Positions 1-6,468 of a DNA stretch of 7,948 bases are shown here, one piece after another; position 1 is the stretch's first letter, and each line of letters starts with the position of its first letter. The notes under the pieces are model-generated. The model worked only from the letters and a program-made list of their open reading frames with translations. It was not told the origin of the DNA and made no database searches. Made by a program: the position numbers and the translations under genes. Location: the NCBI GenBank assembly GCA_003535395.1, contig DOHE01000297.1, forward strand, positions 1 to 7,948. The letters are read 5' to 3'. Source of the DNA: Clostridiales bacterium. GTDB taxonomy: Bacteria; Bacillota; Clostridia; UBA8921.

Positions 1-380
1 AGGGTGGATTTGAGTGCATCACATCCGTATCTGCCGAGGACTTTGACGGTATCCTCACGATGAGCTTAAGCTGGATGGACACGGAGGGTGTGGTTTTGGT
101 AGAGGATACCTGCACTTTTGAGATGGAAAAAGGGATCAGAAAGGAATGGGATTCCCTGGCGATCCGTTGGAACCGGTATTATGGGGGCGCGATTGACGGG
201 ATCCAGATGACCATGACACGGCATCCGCTGCAGGAGATCACGGAACGGAACAGTGCACGGAACAGAAGAGTCTTTACTGGGATACCTGTGAAGGCGAGTA
301 TGCTGCAGGTCCAGGTGAAGGATGGCCGGATCCAGTCCGGAAGGTTTCGTGTCGACCGGATGGAGATGCGCACCTATTGA
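1..380 (+). CDS. 3' part of an unrecognised gene (C-terminal ~125 residues)
   Basis: An open frame enters from the left edge of the window (first full codon at position 3) and ends at a TGA at 378-380. It has no stop upstream of the first internal ATG at 60, so that ATG is probably not the start. The visible part is soluble-looking, with no membrane segment. It is rich in alternating hydrophobic and charged residues suggesting beta strands (for example FDGILTMSLSW and SMLQVQVKDGRIQSGRF), and the tail RFRVDRMEMRTY is basic. I do not recognise a family. A C-terminal beta-domain of a larger enzyme, such as a hydrolase, is plausible from the strand pattern alone but is a guess. It lies on the same strand as the sulfatase operon, 90 nt upstream of it, so it may belong to the same locus. 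The overlapping - strand frame is treated as a shadow. Confidence 0.6.
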   Translation, partial: GGFECITSVSAEDFDGILTMSLSWMDTEGVVLVEDTCTFEMEKGIRKEWDSLAIRWNRYYGGAIDGIQMTMTRHPLQEITERNSARNRRVFTGIPVKASMLQVQVKDGRIQSGRFRVDRMEMRTY

Positions 381-385
381 CGAAT

Positions 386-442
386 GCTGCTGCAAAGCGA
401 GTCGGGCGACCCGCTCTGCCGGCTGTAAGTATGCAACAGCAG
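386..442. other. small nested inverted repeat in the gap before the sulfatase
   Basis: CTGCTG at 387-392 is complementary to CAGCAG at 437-442. Inside lies a short GC hairpin: GAG (399-401) plus CGGG (403-406) pairs with CCCG (410-413) plus CTC (414-416), with a bulged T at 402 and a CGA loop. The hairpin is not followed by a run of T, so it is not a standard intrinsic terminator. It could be a leader structure of the sulfatase transcript, an inefficient terminator for the upstream gene, or chance. Function is unknown. Confidence 0.3.
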
Positions 443-470
443 GATCATAGTCTTTGAAAGGGTGAAATGA

Positions 471-1901
471 ATGACGGAACTTCGTGATGCCATGCAGAAA
501 AAGGCCCCTGAAAAGCGCAGGCATCCTAACATTATTTTTTATATACTGGATGATCAGGGGATCGGGGATGTGCCCACAGCGCCCCATGATTCACCGAACT
601 ATCTCCCCAACCTGAAACGGCTGGCGCAAAGAGGAATCACATGTACCCGTGCTTATGCCAACTCTCCCATGTGCGCGCCCGCCAGGGCTTCCATCATGAT
701 CGGGGGATATCCCCAGAAGATCGGGGTATATGAACTCCATGACCCCGCACCCGGCATACCGGAAAATGTCCGGATCGCACCCCAATATTTCAAGGAAGAA
801 GGGTATGCCACCGGGCTGATCGGGAAGTGGCATTTGGGGGGCCAGCTGGATCTCCTGGACGGGACGGGCCACAAAGCCTTGATCCCTCAGAACAAAGGCT
901 TTGATACCTCCTTTTATTTTTTTGGATCCACCCATGATTACTGGGATCCCAATTTAGGCAATTCAGAATTGGAAGTCAAGGGATACCCTTTTTACAGTCC
1001 CATCTATGATAATGGCACTCCTGTAAACAAAATGGAGTATCTGACCCATGAGATCAGCCGCCGGGCGGTACAGTTCGTTGAAGAAAACAAAGACCGGCCA
1101 TTTTTCCTGACCCTCACCCATCATGTTTGCCATGTTCCTCTCCAGGTCCCAAAAAGTTACCATGAACATTATGAAGATCTGGGTATCGGGGAATTGGCGA
1201 TGGTATCCCGGGCAATGTATGAAGCGTGTGATGATGGACTGGGCCTGCTGCTGGACAAACTTGCCGATTTAAATCTGGATAATGACACGATCATCATCCA
1301 TACCAGTGATAATGGCGGTGGTGCACCCTCTGGTCCCACCGTCTGGGATTACTCCGGCGCCAAGTTCTATTTTGGCGAAGCCGGCCTGCGCATCCCTTTT
1401 ATCATCAGCTGGCCGGGGCACCTTCCGGAAAACCGATTGTACGACGACTTCGTGATGCAAATGGACATGCTGCCCACGGTCCTGGATGCAGCGGGGATGA
1501 AAGGTCCGGGCCGCGAGGGGATCAGCCTGATGCCCTATTTCATGGGGGAAGCCCGGGATATGTCTCGTCGGGAATTCTACTGGTCCAACGGGCATATCGA
1601 CACCTTTGCCGTGATGAAGGATGGGTATAAGCTGAGGATGGACAGATACTGCCCGGGTGCCTTGCATTATATCCCCGATGATCCCTTTGAGATCCGGGAT
1701 CTCTCCGCACAGCATCCCGAAAAGGTTGAGGAGCTTTTTTCGGATTATCAGACTTGGATGGCTTCGAACCAACAGAGCCTGTTTTTGCAGGATCCTGCAT
1801 ATGCCTTGCGGGAGCAGGCTTTTCTGGAAAAGATCCGGGAGGATCCCTTGTGGCAACCGAAGAAAACGACGCCTAAATTTGGTCCGGAGACACCTGCCTA
1901 A
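471..1901 (+). CDS. S1-family (formylglycine-dependent) sulfatase, cytoplasmic
   Basis: The 476-residue protein is a full-length sulfatase, predicted to hydrolyse sulfate esters from a carbohydrate. Visible motifs in order: metal-binding DDQG at 27-30; core CAPAR at 68-72, in which Cys68 is the residue converted to formylglycine in this family; GKWHLG at 118-123; a CHVP segment at 220-223 with a likely active-site His221; TSDNGG at 278-283; and GAKFYFGEAGLRIP at 296-309, matching the usual GxK...EGG.R.P segment. The stretch after the core reads IMIGGYP instead of the common LLTGxYP. No signal peptide is present: the N-terminus is charged (TELRDAMQKKAPEKRRHP). The protein therefore should act on imported oligosaccharides. 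Cys-type sulfatases in anaerobes rely on a radical-SAM maturase, which is not in this window. The ATG at 471 is preceded by AAAGGGTG at 457-464. The end carries closely spaced in-frame stops (TAA ATA ATA with further TAA nearby). Substrate is not assignable. Confidence 0.93.
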   Translation: MTELRDAMQKKAPEKRRHPNIIFYILDDQGIGDVPTAPHDSPNYLPNLKRLAQRGITCTRAYANSPMCAPARASIMIGGYPQKIGVYELHDPAPGIPENVRIAPQYFKEEGYATGLIGKWHLGGQLDLLDGTGHKALIPQNKGFDTSFYFFGSTHDYWDPNLGNSELEVKGYPFYSPIYDNGTPVNKMEYLTHEISRRAVQFVEENKDRPFFLTLTHHVCHVPLQVPKSYHEHYEDLGIGELAMVSRAMYEACDDGLGLLLDKLADLNLDNDTIIIHTSDNGGGAPSGPTVWDYSGAKFYFGEAGLRIPFIISWPGHLPENRLYDDFVMQMDMLPTVLDAAGMKGPGREGISLMPYFMGEARDMSRREFYWSNGHIDTFAVMKDGYKLRMDRYCPGALHYIPDDPFEIRDLSAQHPEKVEELFSDYQTWMASNQQSLFLQDPAYALREQAFLEKIREDPLWQPKKTTPKFGPETPA

Positions 1902-1937
1902 ATAATAAAGATAAAAATCAGTTTATAAATATAAAAG

Positions 1938-1946
1938 AAAGAAGTG
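1938..1946 (+). promoter_or_regulatory. ribosome binding site deciding the GH130 start
   Basis: AAAGAAGTG is an imperfect match to AAGGAGGTG and ends 6 nt before the ATG at 1953. The GTG at 1944 is in the same frame but lies inside this site and has only A/G-rich sequence before it, so 1953 is preferred. The surrounding 1902-1952 gap is conspicuously AT-rich. No convincing -35/-10 pair was found there. Confidence 0.5.
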
Positions 1947-1952
1947 ATCAAA

Positions 1953-2906
1953 ATGGAAGAACGTTGGTCGATCGGCCCTTTTGTGAAATTCAACGGAAAC
2001 CCTGTGCTGGTTCCGGACAATTCAGCGTGGGATGACACGCATGTATCCAATCCAGCAATGGTTTTAAAAGATGAAAAATACTGGATGTTGTACCGGGGAG
2101 AAAGAGGGCAGGATATTGGCATCTGCCTGGCCACCAGTGATGATGGCATCCATTTCACCCGGTATGCCGGGAATCCAGTCATTGCCACGGATGCCCGCGA
2201 GGATCGGCCGCATGATCCGCGGGTCTGGGAGTATGACGGGGTGTATTATCTGAGTTATAATGCCTGGTGTTCTCCGGACATCCCGGTGCTGAACCGGTCC
2301 AAAGGAGATGCAGAGCCGCTGTGGGACCGGCAGAAAGTTTTTCAGTGTGTGGCAACTTCCCGGGATCTGATCCACTGGGAGCGGCATGGTATCCTGGGGA
2401 TCAAGAACGGGTGCATCGTGACGGACGCGAGGGGTCATGCGGTGAAGGTGAATGGTAAGTTTTTGATGTATGGCCACTGCCATGGAAGTTTCATGGGGGA
2501 ATCCGACGACCTGCTGCACTGGGACATTCGATTGGTGCCGTTTTTGAAGGATGTTCCGGGGATCCTGGAAACCTGCATGGCTGTGACCGGCATCCCGGGA
2601 CGACCTGCCGCGGATATCGTGGTGTTCACTGCAGTGCGGCCCAAACCGCCGGTGCTGTTTGCCCTGAGCCAGTGCCTTTACAGTGCGGATGACCCGGAGA
2701 GGATGCTGGCATGCCTGCCGGAACCGTTTCTTTTGCCGGAACATCCCTGGGAATTGGAAGGATACAAAGGGGAGAGGGTGCCGTTCATCGTTCTGTTCAT
2801 GGATACGGGCCTGCTGCGGATGGAGGATGGGTGGCGGCTCTATTACGGGGGCGCAGATCATGTGATCTGCCTGGCCACGACGCAAGACGGAGGCGACAAC
2901 AAATGA
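1953..2906 (+). CDS. GH130-family beta-propeller glycosidase/phosphorylase
   Basis: The protein of 317 residues (from the ATG at 1953) has the length and repeats of a five-bladed beta-propeller of glycoside hydrolase family 130. That family contains phosphorylases that split beta-mannosides using phosphate, and some hydrolases. Seen in the sequence: blade signatures NGNPVLVP (14-21), VSNPAMVLKDEKYWMLYRG (31-49), and IGICLATSDDGIHF (55-68). HDPRV at 87-91 is followed by GVYYLSYNAW, where Asp88 is in the position of the family's catalytic Asp. The terminal blade is WRLYYGGADHVICLATT (294-310), closely matching the usual YYGAADxxIxLATA. There is no signal peptide. The gene follows the sulfatase by 51 nt and overlaps the next gene by 4 nt (ATGA), pointing to one transcript and coupled translation. 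Whether it is a phosphorylase or a hydrolase, and which beta-linked sugar it uses, cannot be decided here. A related propeller family such as GH43 is a less likely alternative. Confidence 0.82.
   Translation: MEERWSIGPFVKFNGNPVLVPDNSAWDDTHVSNPAMVLKDEKYWMLYRGERGQDIGICLATSDDGIHFTRYAGNPVIATDAREDRPHDPRVWEYDGVYYLSYNAWCSPDIPVLNRSKGDAEPLWDRQKVFQCVATSRDLIHWERHGILGIKNGCIVTDARGHAVKVNGKFLMYGHCHGSFMGESDDLLHWDIRLVPFLKDVPGILETCMAVTGIPGRPAADIVVFTAVRPKPPVLFALSQCLYSADDPERMLACLPEPFLLPEHPWELEGYKGERVPFIVLFMDTGLLRMEDGWRLYYGGADHVICLATTQDGGDNK
2889..2893 (+). promoter_or_regulatory. ribosome binding site deciding the start of the long GH130-like gene
   Basis: GGAGG lies 9 nt before the ATG at 2903, within the last codons of the preceding gene. 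It supports 2903 as the start and argues against the in-frame ATG at 2711, which would add 64 residues encoded out of frame inside the GH130 gene. Confidence 0.75.
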
Positions 2907-4762
2907 AACCATTGAAAGCCGACAAATTGGATGGATATATCATCGAACCGACCCTCACTGAGCCGTCGGCCGGCTGGGAAGGCCATCATACGACGAATCC
3001 CACGGTGATCCGCTTAAGCTGTGACCGGCGGGTGTTCCTGGGTTACCGGGCAGGAGGCCACGAAGACCGGTACATGCTGCAAAACAAGATGATCTGGGGC
3101 AGTTCCCTGGGGCTGGCGATCCTGGATGAACGGGGGGAAAAGGTGGTGCACCGGCTTCCCTGGCCTATCATGCGCATCAACCGTAAATTTTCCCTTCCGC
3201 TGACGGAGCAGGAATATAATGAATATATCGTGGAGCACAAGGAGAATATCGTCGTGCTCCATGATTTCCGGTTCTACGAATACGAAGGGTATCTCCATGT
3301 GATCTATCATGACGGGGCGCTGGGAATGGCTTATGACTGTGTGAAACGGATGCCGGTGGACCTGTTCCTGCAAAAAGTGGAGAAGTCCATCGCCCTTTTC
3401 GGGGAGCCGGTGGAATCGATTCGGGAGGAATGGGCCCGCATCTGGTGGAAGGAGAATACCTGGGAACCCTGCGGGACCGGAGAAAGCCGGCTGATCTATC
3501 CTTCCCGCAACAATAAAAATGACATCGTTTACTTCAAAAAGCCGGACGACACGCTCCAGATGTGCCATCGTCCTCTGCCCGACATCGCGGTGATGGATAC
3601 CGGGCACCGACTCCATGCGGGGGTGACCCCGGACGGGATCACGACTTACGGGGTTCTGGAATCCTGTGTCCGGCCGGGTTATTTTGATAATTGCCATATC
3701 GGCAACAACGGAATGCCCACCCGGGCCAAAATCGGAGATCTGGACGTCTGGGTGGACGTGATCCACGGCGTCCATAACAGGATGCTCTCCGACAGCAGCC
3801 AGCAGACCAGCCTTTATACCTATCTACCATATCTGCGGATCAAGGACTATGAGACCGGGGAACTGCTGTATTATTCCCAGGAGCCCATCCTGGAGGCGGA
3901 TGCAGTGTGGCGGGAGTATGTGGAAGAAGGCGCGTGGGTCAGGCAGCTTCCCTTCCATGATGCCATCATGTTTGCGGGAGGACAGATCGAGGTGGAGCAG
4001 GGCCGCAACGGGCTGGATGACCTGTTTATGGTATACATGGGAGTCGGCGATACAGCAGTGGCGCGGGCGGTGTTCACCCTGCGGCAGTTGCTTCCGGAAG
4101 CTGTACTGAAGGACCTGGCTGTATGGAAAGCCCACCGGGCGCATGTCATCGAAGCAGCCGATATGGAGAAGTCAGGTAATAGCACGGAGAATACTCCCTG
4201 CGAATTTCCGGAAACACTCAGCGGCTGGCAATGGCGCCTGGAAAATGACCCCACCCACCGCCAAATCCATATCATCCGTCAGCTTCAGACCCGAACCGGC
4301 CTGGAGAAGGCGCGGCGTCCTGTTTTTCCAATACCGGGGAGCTTTGATGCCGACGGGATCTTCTTTGATGGAAGATCCATCCGCAAGGTGGACGACCTGG
4401 GTTGGTTTCTGGTATATCGGGGATGCCGATGGGAGGAGTCCGGGGGACAGCTCGGAGGGCAGAAATTCACCCAAACGGGGTATGGGATCCTGATCCTGGA
4501 CCGGGAAAATCCGGAGCGGATCCTCTATCGGTCCACGGAACCCGTTGGATCTTATACAGACAAAACGGAGGGCTGGAATTTTGGCGGGAACTTTGGTGAG
4601 GCTGGAAGTATCCTGGAAGAAGCCGAAAAACATGTGCCGGAGAAAGTTCTTTTCGAGATCCGCAGGATCAATAGTTTGATCGACGCCGGAAAATTCTGGC
4701 GTTCCCATATGACTGCCTGGCTGAAGAACAAAGCGGCCAAGGCTGCAAAAACGGAGGAATAG
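2903..4762 (+). CDS. large GH130-like protein with extra C-terminal partial propeller
   Basis: This 619-residue protein is about twice the usual GH130 length. Residues ~25-400 carry a recognisable but diverged GH130-type propeller: TNPTVIRLS (31-39), VFLGYRAG (44-51), SLGLAILDERG (68-78), HDFRFYEYEGYLHVIYHDG (120-138), VWVDVIHGVHN (282-292), LLYYSQEPILEAD (321-333) and FMVYMGVGDTAVARAVFTL (375-393). Asp121 in HDFRF aligns by position with the catalytic Asp of GH130, but the usual DPR has become DFR. After a linker (~410-470), residues ~474-550 repeat propeller-like elements: IFFDGRSIRKVDDLGWFLVYRG (486-507) and YGILILDRENPERILYRSTEP (527-547). They stop before a catalytic or closing blade is formed. 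The C-terminus (~565-619) is charged and probably helical. There is no signal peptide or membrane segment. The gene overlaps the preceding GH130 gene by 4 nt, so the two products are likely made together and may form a complex. It may be an enzyme of altered specificity or a partner; this is inference. Confidence 0.75.
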   Translation: MKPLKADKLDGYIIEPTLTEPSAGWEGHHTTNPTVIRLSCDRRVFLGYRAGGHEDRYMLQNKMIWGSSLGLAILDERGEKVVHRLPWPIMRINRKFSLPLTEQEYNEYIVEHKENIVVLHDFRFYEYEGYLHVIYHDGALGMAYDCVKRMPVDLFLQKVEKSIALFGEPVESIREEWARIWWKENTWEPCGTGESRLIYPSRNNKNDIVYFKKPDDTLQMCHRPLPDIAVMDTGHRLHAGVTPDGITTYGVLESCVRPGYFDNCHIGNNGMPTRAKIGDLDVWVDVIHGVHNRMLSDSSQQTSLYTYLPYLRIKDYETGELLYYSQEPILEADAVWREYVEEGAWVRQLPFHDAIMFAGGQIEVEQGRNGLDDLFMVYMGVGDTAVARAVFTLRQLLPEAVLKDLAVWKAHRAHVIEAADMEKSGNSTENTPCEFPETLSGWQWRLENDPTHRQIHIIRQLQTRTGLEKARRPVFPIPGSFDADGIFFDGRSIRKVDDLGWFLVYRGCRWEESGGQLGGQKFTQTGYGILILDRENPERILYRSTEPVGSYTDKTEGWNFGGNFGEAGSILEEAEKHVPEKVLFEIRRINSLIDAGKFWRSHMTAWLKNKAAKAAKTEE

Positions 4763-4765
4763 AAG

Positions 4766-5827
4766 ATGACACCCAGAGAAAACAAAATCAGGGCCTACCG
4801 CAGACAAAAACCGGAGTGGATCCCCATTACTGTAGGGATCACCCATATGTGCTGGAACTACAACGATCCCACGGAGCTGGAAGCTTTGATCCTGGCTCAC
4901 CCGATCCTGTTTCCGAATCAGGAACCCTTGAAAACCCGGAACCACCCGTTGCCTGTTTTTCAGCAGGCAGGGAAATCCTATGTGGACGGGTGGGGATGCA
5001 CCTGGGTATCTGCCCATGACGGAATGCTGGGAACGGTACATGGACATCCGGTGGCCGACTGGAGCGCATTGGACAGCCTGAAGGCGCCGGATCCGGATAG
5101 AAGTGATGGGATGCGGGTGGAGGATGCAGCGACTGACTGGGAAAAAATGCGGTCCAACATTCAAAAGAGCAAGGATAATGGGCACTTTACAGGAGCCGGC
5201 ATTGAACACGGTCATACGCTGCTCCGTCTGGAATACCTGAGAGGGTATCAGAACCTGGTGTTTGACATGGCAGACGAGGACCCCCGTCTGGACCGTATGA
5301 TCGGGTTGGTGAAAGGATTCAGCCTGGAGCGGGTACGGCGTCTGGTGGGGACTGAACCGGATATGATATTGTATCCGGAAGATCTGGGTTCACAGACCCA
5401 ATCCCTCATATCCCCGGACCTGTTCCGCAAATACATCAAACCGGTATACCGGGAACTGGTGGCACCGGCCCGTGAAAAAGGGATCCTGGTCCATATGCAC
5501 TCTGACGGGTACATCCTGGAGCTGCTGGAAGACCTGATGGACGTGGGTATGGATGTGATGAACATGCAGGACCTGGTGAACGGGCTGGACAATATCCGCC
5601 GCTGCGTTGACGGCCGCATCGCAGTGGATCTGGACATCGACCGGCAGGGTCTCACGGTAAGCGGGAGCCCGAAGGATATCGACGATCACATCCGGGAAGC
5701 GGTGATGAAACTGGGATCGCCGGAAGGTGGACTGTCCATGACCTGGCAAGTCTGGCCCCCGACTCCCATCCGGAACATGGCGGCGGTCATGGAAGCCATG
5801 GAGAAGTATTCGCTGTATTACAGGTGA
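4766..5827 (+). CDS. URO-D superfamily protein (uroporphyrinogen decarboxylase / methyltransferase-like)
   Basis: The 353-residue protein has the length and hallmarks of the uroporphyrinogen-decarboxylase superfamily, a TIM-barrel family that includes HemE and the cobalamin/CoM methyltransferases such as MtaA and CmuA. Visible signs: the N-terminal TPRENKIRAYRRQKPEWIP (2-20), YVDGWGCTW (72-80), EDLGSQTQSLISPDLFRKYI (205-224), and KGILVHMHSDGYI (238-250). In the methyltransferase branch the last segment usually carries a zinc-binding His-x-Cys. Here it reads HMHSDG (243-248), so Cys is absent and two histidines and an Asp are present. The true heme-biosynthesis role is unlikely because of this divergence and the operon context. 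GGAGG at 4753-4757 lies 8 nt before the ATG, and the gene starts 3 nt after the preceding stop, so it is the last gene of the sulfatase/GH130 operon. Substrate is unknown. A methyl-transfer or demethylation step on a sugar is only a hypothesis, and no corrinoid protein is present here. Confidence 0.8.
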   Translation: MTPRENKIRAYRRQKPEWIPITVGITHMCWNYNDPTELEALILAHPILFPNQEPLKTRNHPLPVFQQAGKSYVDGWGCTWVSAHDGMLGTVHGHPVADWSALDSLKAPDPDRSDGMRVEDAATDWEKMRSNIQKSKDNGHFTGAGIEHGHTLLRLEYLRGYQNLVFDMADEDPRLDRMIGLVKGFSLERVRRLVGTEPDMILYPEDLGSQTQSLISPDLFRKYIKPVYRELVAPAREKGILVHMHSDGYILELLEDLMDVGMDVMNMQDLVNGLDNIRRCVDGRIAVDLDIDRQGLTVSGSPKDIDDHIREAVMKLGSPEGGLSMTWQVWPPTPIRNMAAVMEAMEKYSLYYR

Positions 5828-5833
5828 TGATAT

Positions 5834-5863
5834 GGCTCCCGAAGCCCTCTTATTTATTTTCAG
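5834..5863 (+). terminator. weak candidate terminator of the operon
   Basis: A 4-bp GC stem (GGCT 5834-5837, AGCC 5843-5846, 5-nt loop) is followed by a T-rich stretch (CTCTTATTTATTTT). It lies just after the URO-D stop and overlaps the end of the convergent cupin gene. The stem is short, so the assignment rests mainly on position and the T-rich tail. Confidence 0.22.
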
Positions 5864-6299
5864 ATTCCTCCGCTTCAGCCTTGGTCATATGGATCGTGCC
5901 CCGGGGATGTTGAGGAGGTGCATAAATGGAATAAAGCTTCATGGGTCGAATGCCGGTATTGATGAGGTTATGCCAGGTGCCCGCCGGGATAATGATTGCA
6001 TATCCGGGGCCAATCTGCCTCTGCAAGCTCAGACTGTCTTTTTTCTCACCCATTCGGACCACGCCCATGCCTTCTTCAATGCGTATGAACTGGTCCAGGT
6101 TGGAGTGCATTTCCAGCCCGATATCCTCCCCGGTTTTCAGACTCATCAGTGTGAGCTGCAAATGGTTCCCGGTCCAAAGCGCGATACGGAATGCGCTGTT
6201 TTGCTTTACAGCAGCATGGATGTTGAATACCAAAGGTTCCGGTCCGAAATCTCGCAACAGCATTTGTGTTCTAAATAGCAAATGACTCATTCCTTTCAT
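5850..6299 (-). CDS. small cupin-domain protein
   Basis: Up to 149 residues form a single-domain cupin. The first cupin motif is GEDIGLEMHSNLDQFIRIEEG (57-77, numbered from the longest start), with Glu63, His65 and Gln70 as likely metal ligands in place of the classic HxH...E. The second is PAGTWHNLINTG (105-116), with His110 as the last ligand. The flanks ALWTGNHLQLTLMS and KLYSIYAPPQHPRGTIH fit a family of small cupins common in clostridia and described as sugar-isomerase-like; the reaction is unknown. The gene is convergent with the operon (22-nt gap) and divergent from the AraC gene. The start is uncertain. ATG at 6299 has no good ribosome binding site, and ATG at 6290 has AAAGGA directly against it. 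A TTG at 6281 would sit 9 nt after that AAAGGA, which is the best spacing. All three keep the whole cupin domain. Confidence 0.85.
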   Translation of the reverse strand: MKGMSHLLFRTQMLLRDFGPEPLVFNIHAAVKQNSAFRIALWTGNHLQLTLMSLKTGEDIGLEMHSNLDQFIRIEEGMGVVRMGEKKDSLSLQRQIGPGYAIIIPAGTWHNLINTGIRPMKLYSIYAPPQHPRGTIHMTKAEAEESENK

Positions 6300-6336
6300 G
6301 GAACTATAGTGATATCCTATGCTGTATGCAGGGAAT

Positions 6337-6441
6337 GTGTGCTAACGCCGCACGGACGAGTGCGGCGCACGGGCATCGCCCGCGTGAAGGAGCAGGAAAC
6401 CGCGCTTTCCTGCTCCCGATTGGGTGCGGGCGTTAGCCCAC
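6337..6441. repeat. GC-rich nested inverted-repeat element (closing stem plus three hairpins)
   Basis: The outer arms 6337-6349 and 6429-6441 pair over 12 of 13 positions (core GCTAACGCC with GGCGTTAGC). Enclosed are three hairpins. Hairpin 1 is CGCCGCAC (6346-6353) with GTGCGGCG (6360-6367), loop GGACGA. Hairpin 2 has a GGGC/GCCC core, 6370-6374 with 6378-6382, loop ATC. Hairpin 3 is a perfect 11-bp stem, 6389-6399 with 6406-6416, loop CCGCGC. Hairpin 1 and the inner end of the outer stem share 6346-6349, so the left segment can pair either locally or with GTGCGGGCG at 6424-6432. The element is far more GC-rich than the AraC gene next to it. It lies in the cupin/AraC intergenic region and has no T-run suited to an intrinsic terminator. 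It could be a mobile palindromic repeat (REP or MITE-like), a structured leader or a small RNA. Identity is unknown. Confidence 0.7.
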
Positions 6442-6454
6442 TTTGTTGATATGC

Positions 6455-6460
6455 GGGAGG
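6455..6460 (+). promoter_or_regulatory. ribosome binding site deciding the AraC start
   Basis: GGGAGG ends 8 nt before an in-frame GTG at 6469. The other in-frame starts, GTG at 6424 (inside the palindromic element) and ATG at 6451, have no such site. This makes GTG 6469 the best-supported start. Confidence 0.6.
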
Positions 6461-6468
6461 CGGACGTT

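Noticed and set aside
1902..1952. Promoter in the AT-rich gap before the GH130 gene
   Set aside because: TATAAAT occurs at 1924-1930 but no -35 hexamer lies at a suitable distance, and the region is simply A/T-rich.
2711..2902. In-frame N-terminal extension of the large GH130-like gene
   Set aside because: It would overlap the GH130 gene by almost 200 nt and encodes a Cys/Gly/Arg-rich, shadow-like sequence. ATG 2903 has a clear GGAGG site.
2064..2912. 282-codon open frame on the - strand
   Set aside because: It is antisense to the GH130 gene, whose propeller motifs are clear, and it has low-complexity shadow composition.
4172..5215. 347-codon open frame on the - strand
   Set aside because: It runs antisense through two well-supported genes and its translation shows no family signature; it is a shadow of GC-rich coding sequence.
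900..5500. Frequent GGATCC and GATC words
   Set aside because: They follow from codon pairs such as Gly-Ile, Asp-Pro and Arg-Ile/Leu in the genes and show no regular spacing.
5832..6278. 148-codon open frame on the + strand over the cupin gene
   Set aside because: The - strand frame has both cupin motifs with correct spacing; the + strand frame has no recognisable features.
6389..6416. The perfect 11-bp hairpin as an intrinsic terminator
   Set aside because: Neither strand has a T-run after the stem, and it lies inside a larger nested structure.
6337..6441. Integron attC site
   Set aside because: The ends carry AAC...GTT cores in the right orientation, but the neighbouring bases do not fit RYYYAAC/GTTRRRY. 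The interior folds as three hairpins rather than one long arm, and no integrase or cassette array is present.
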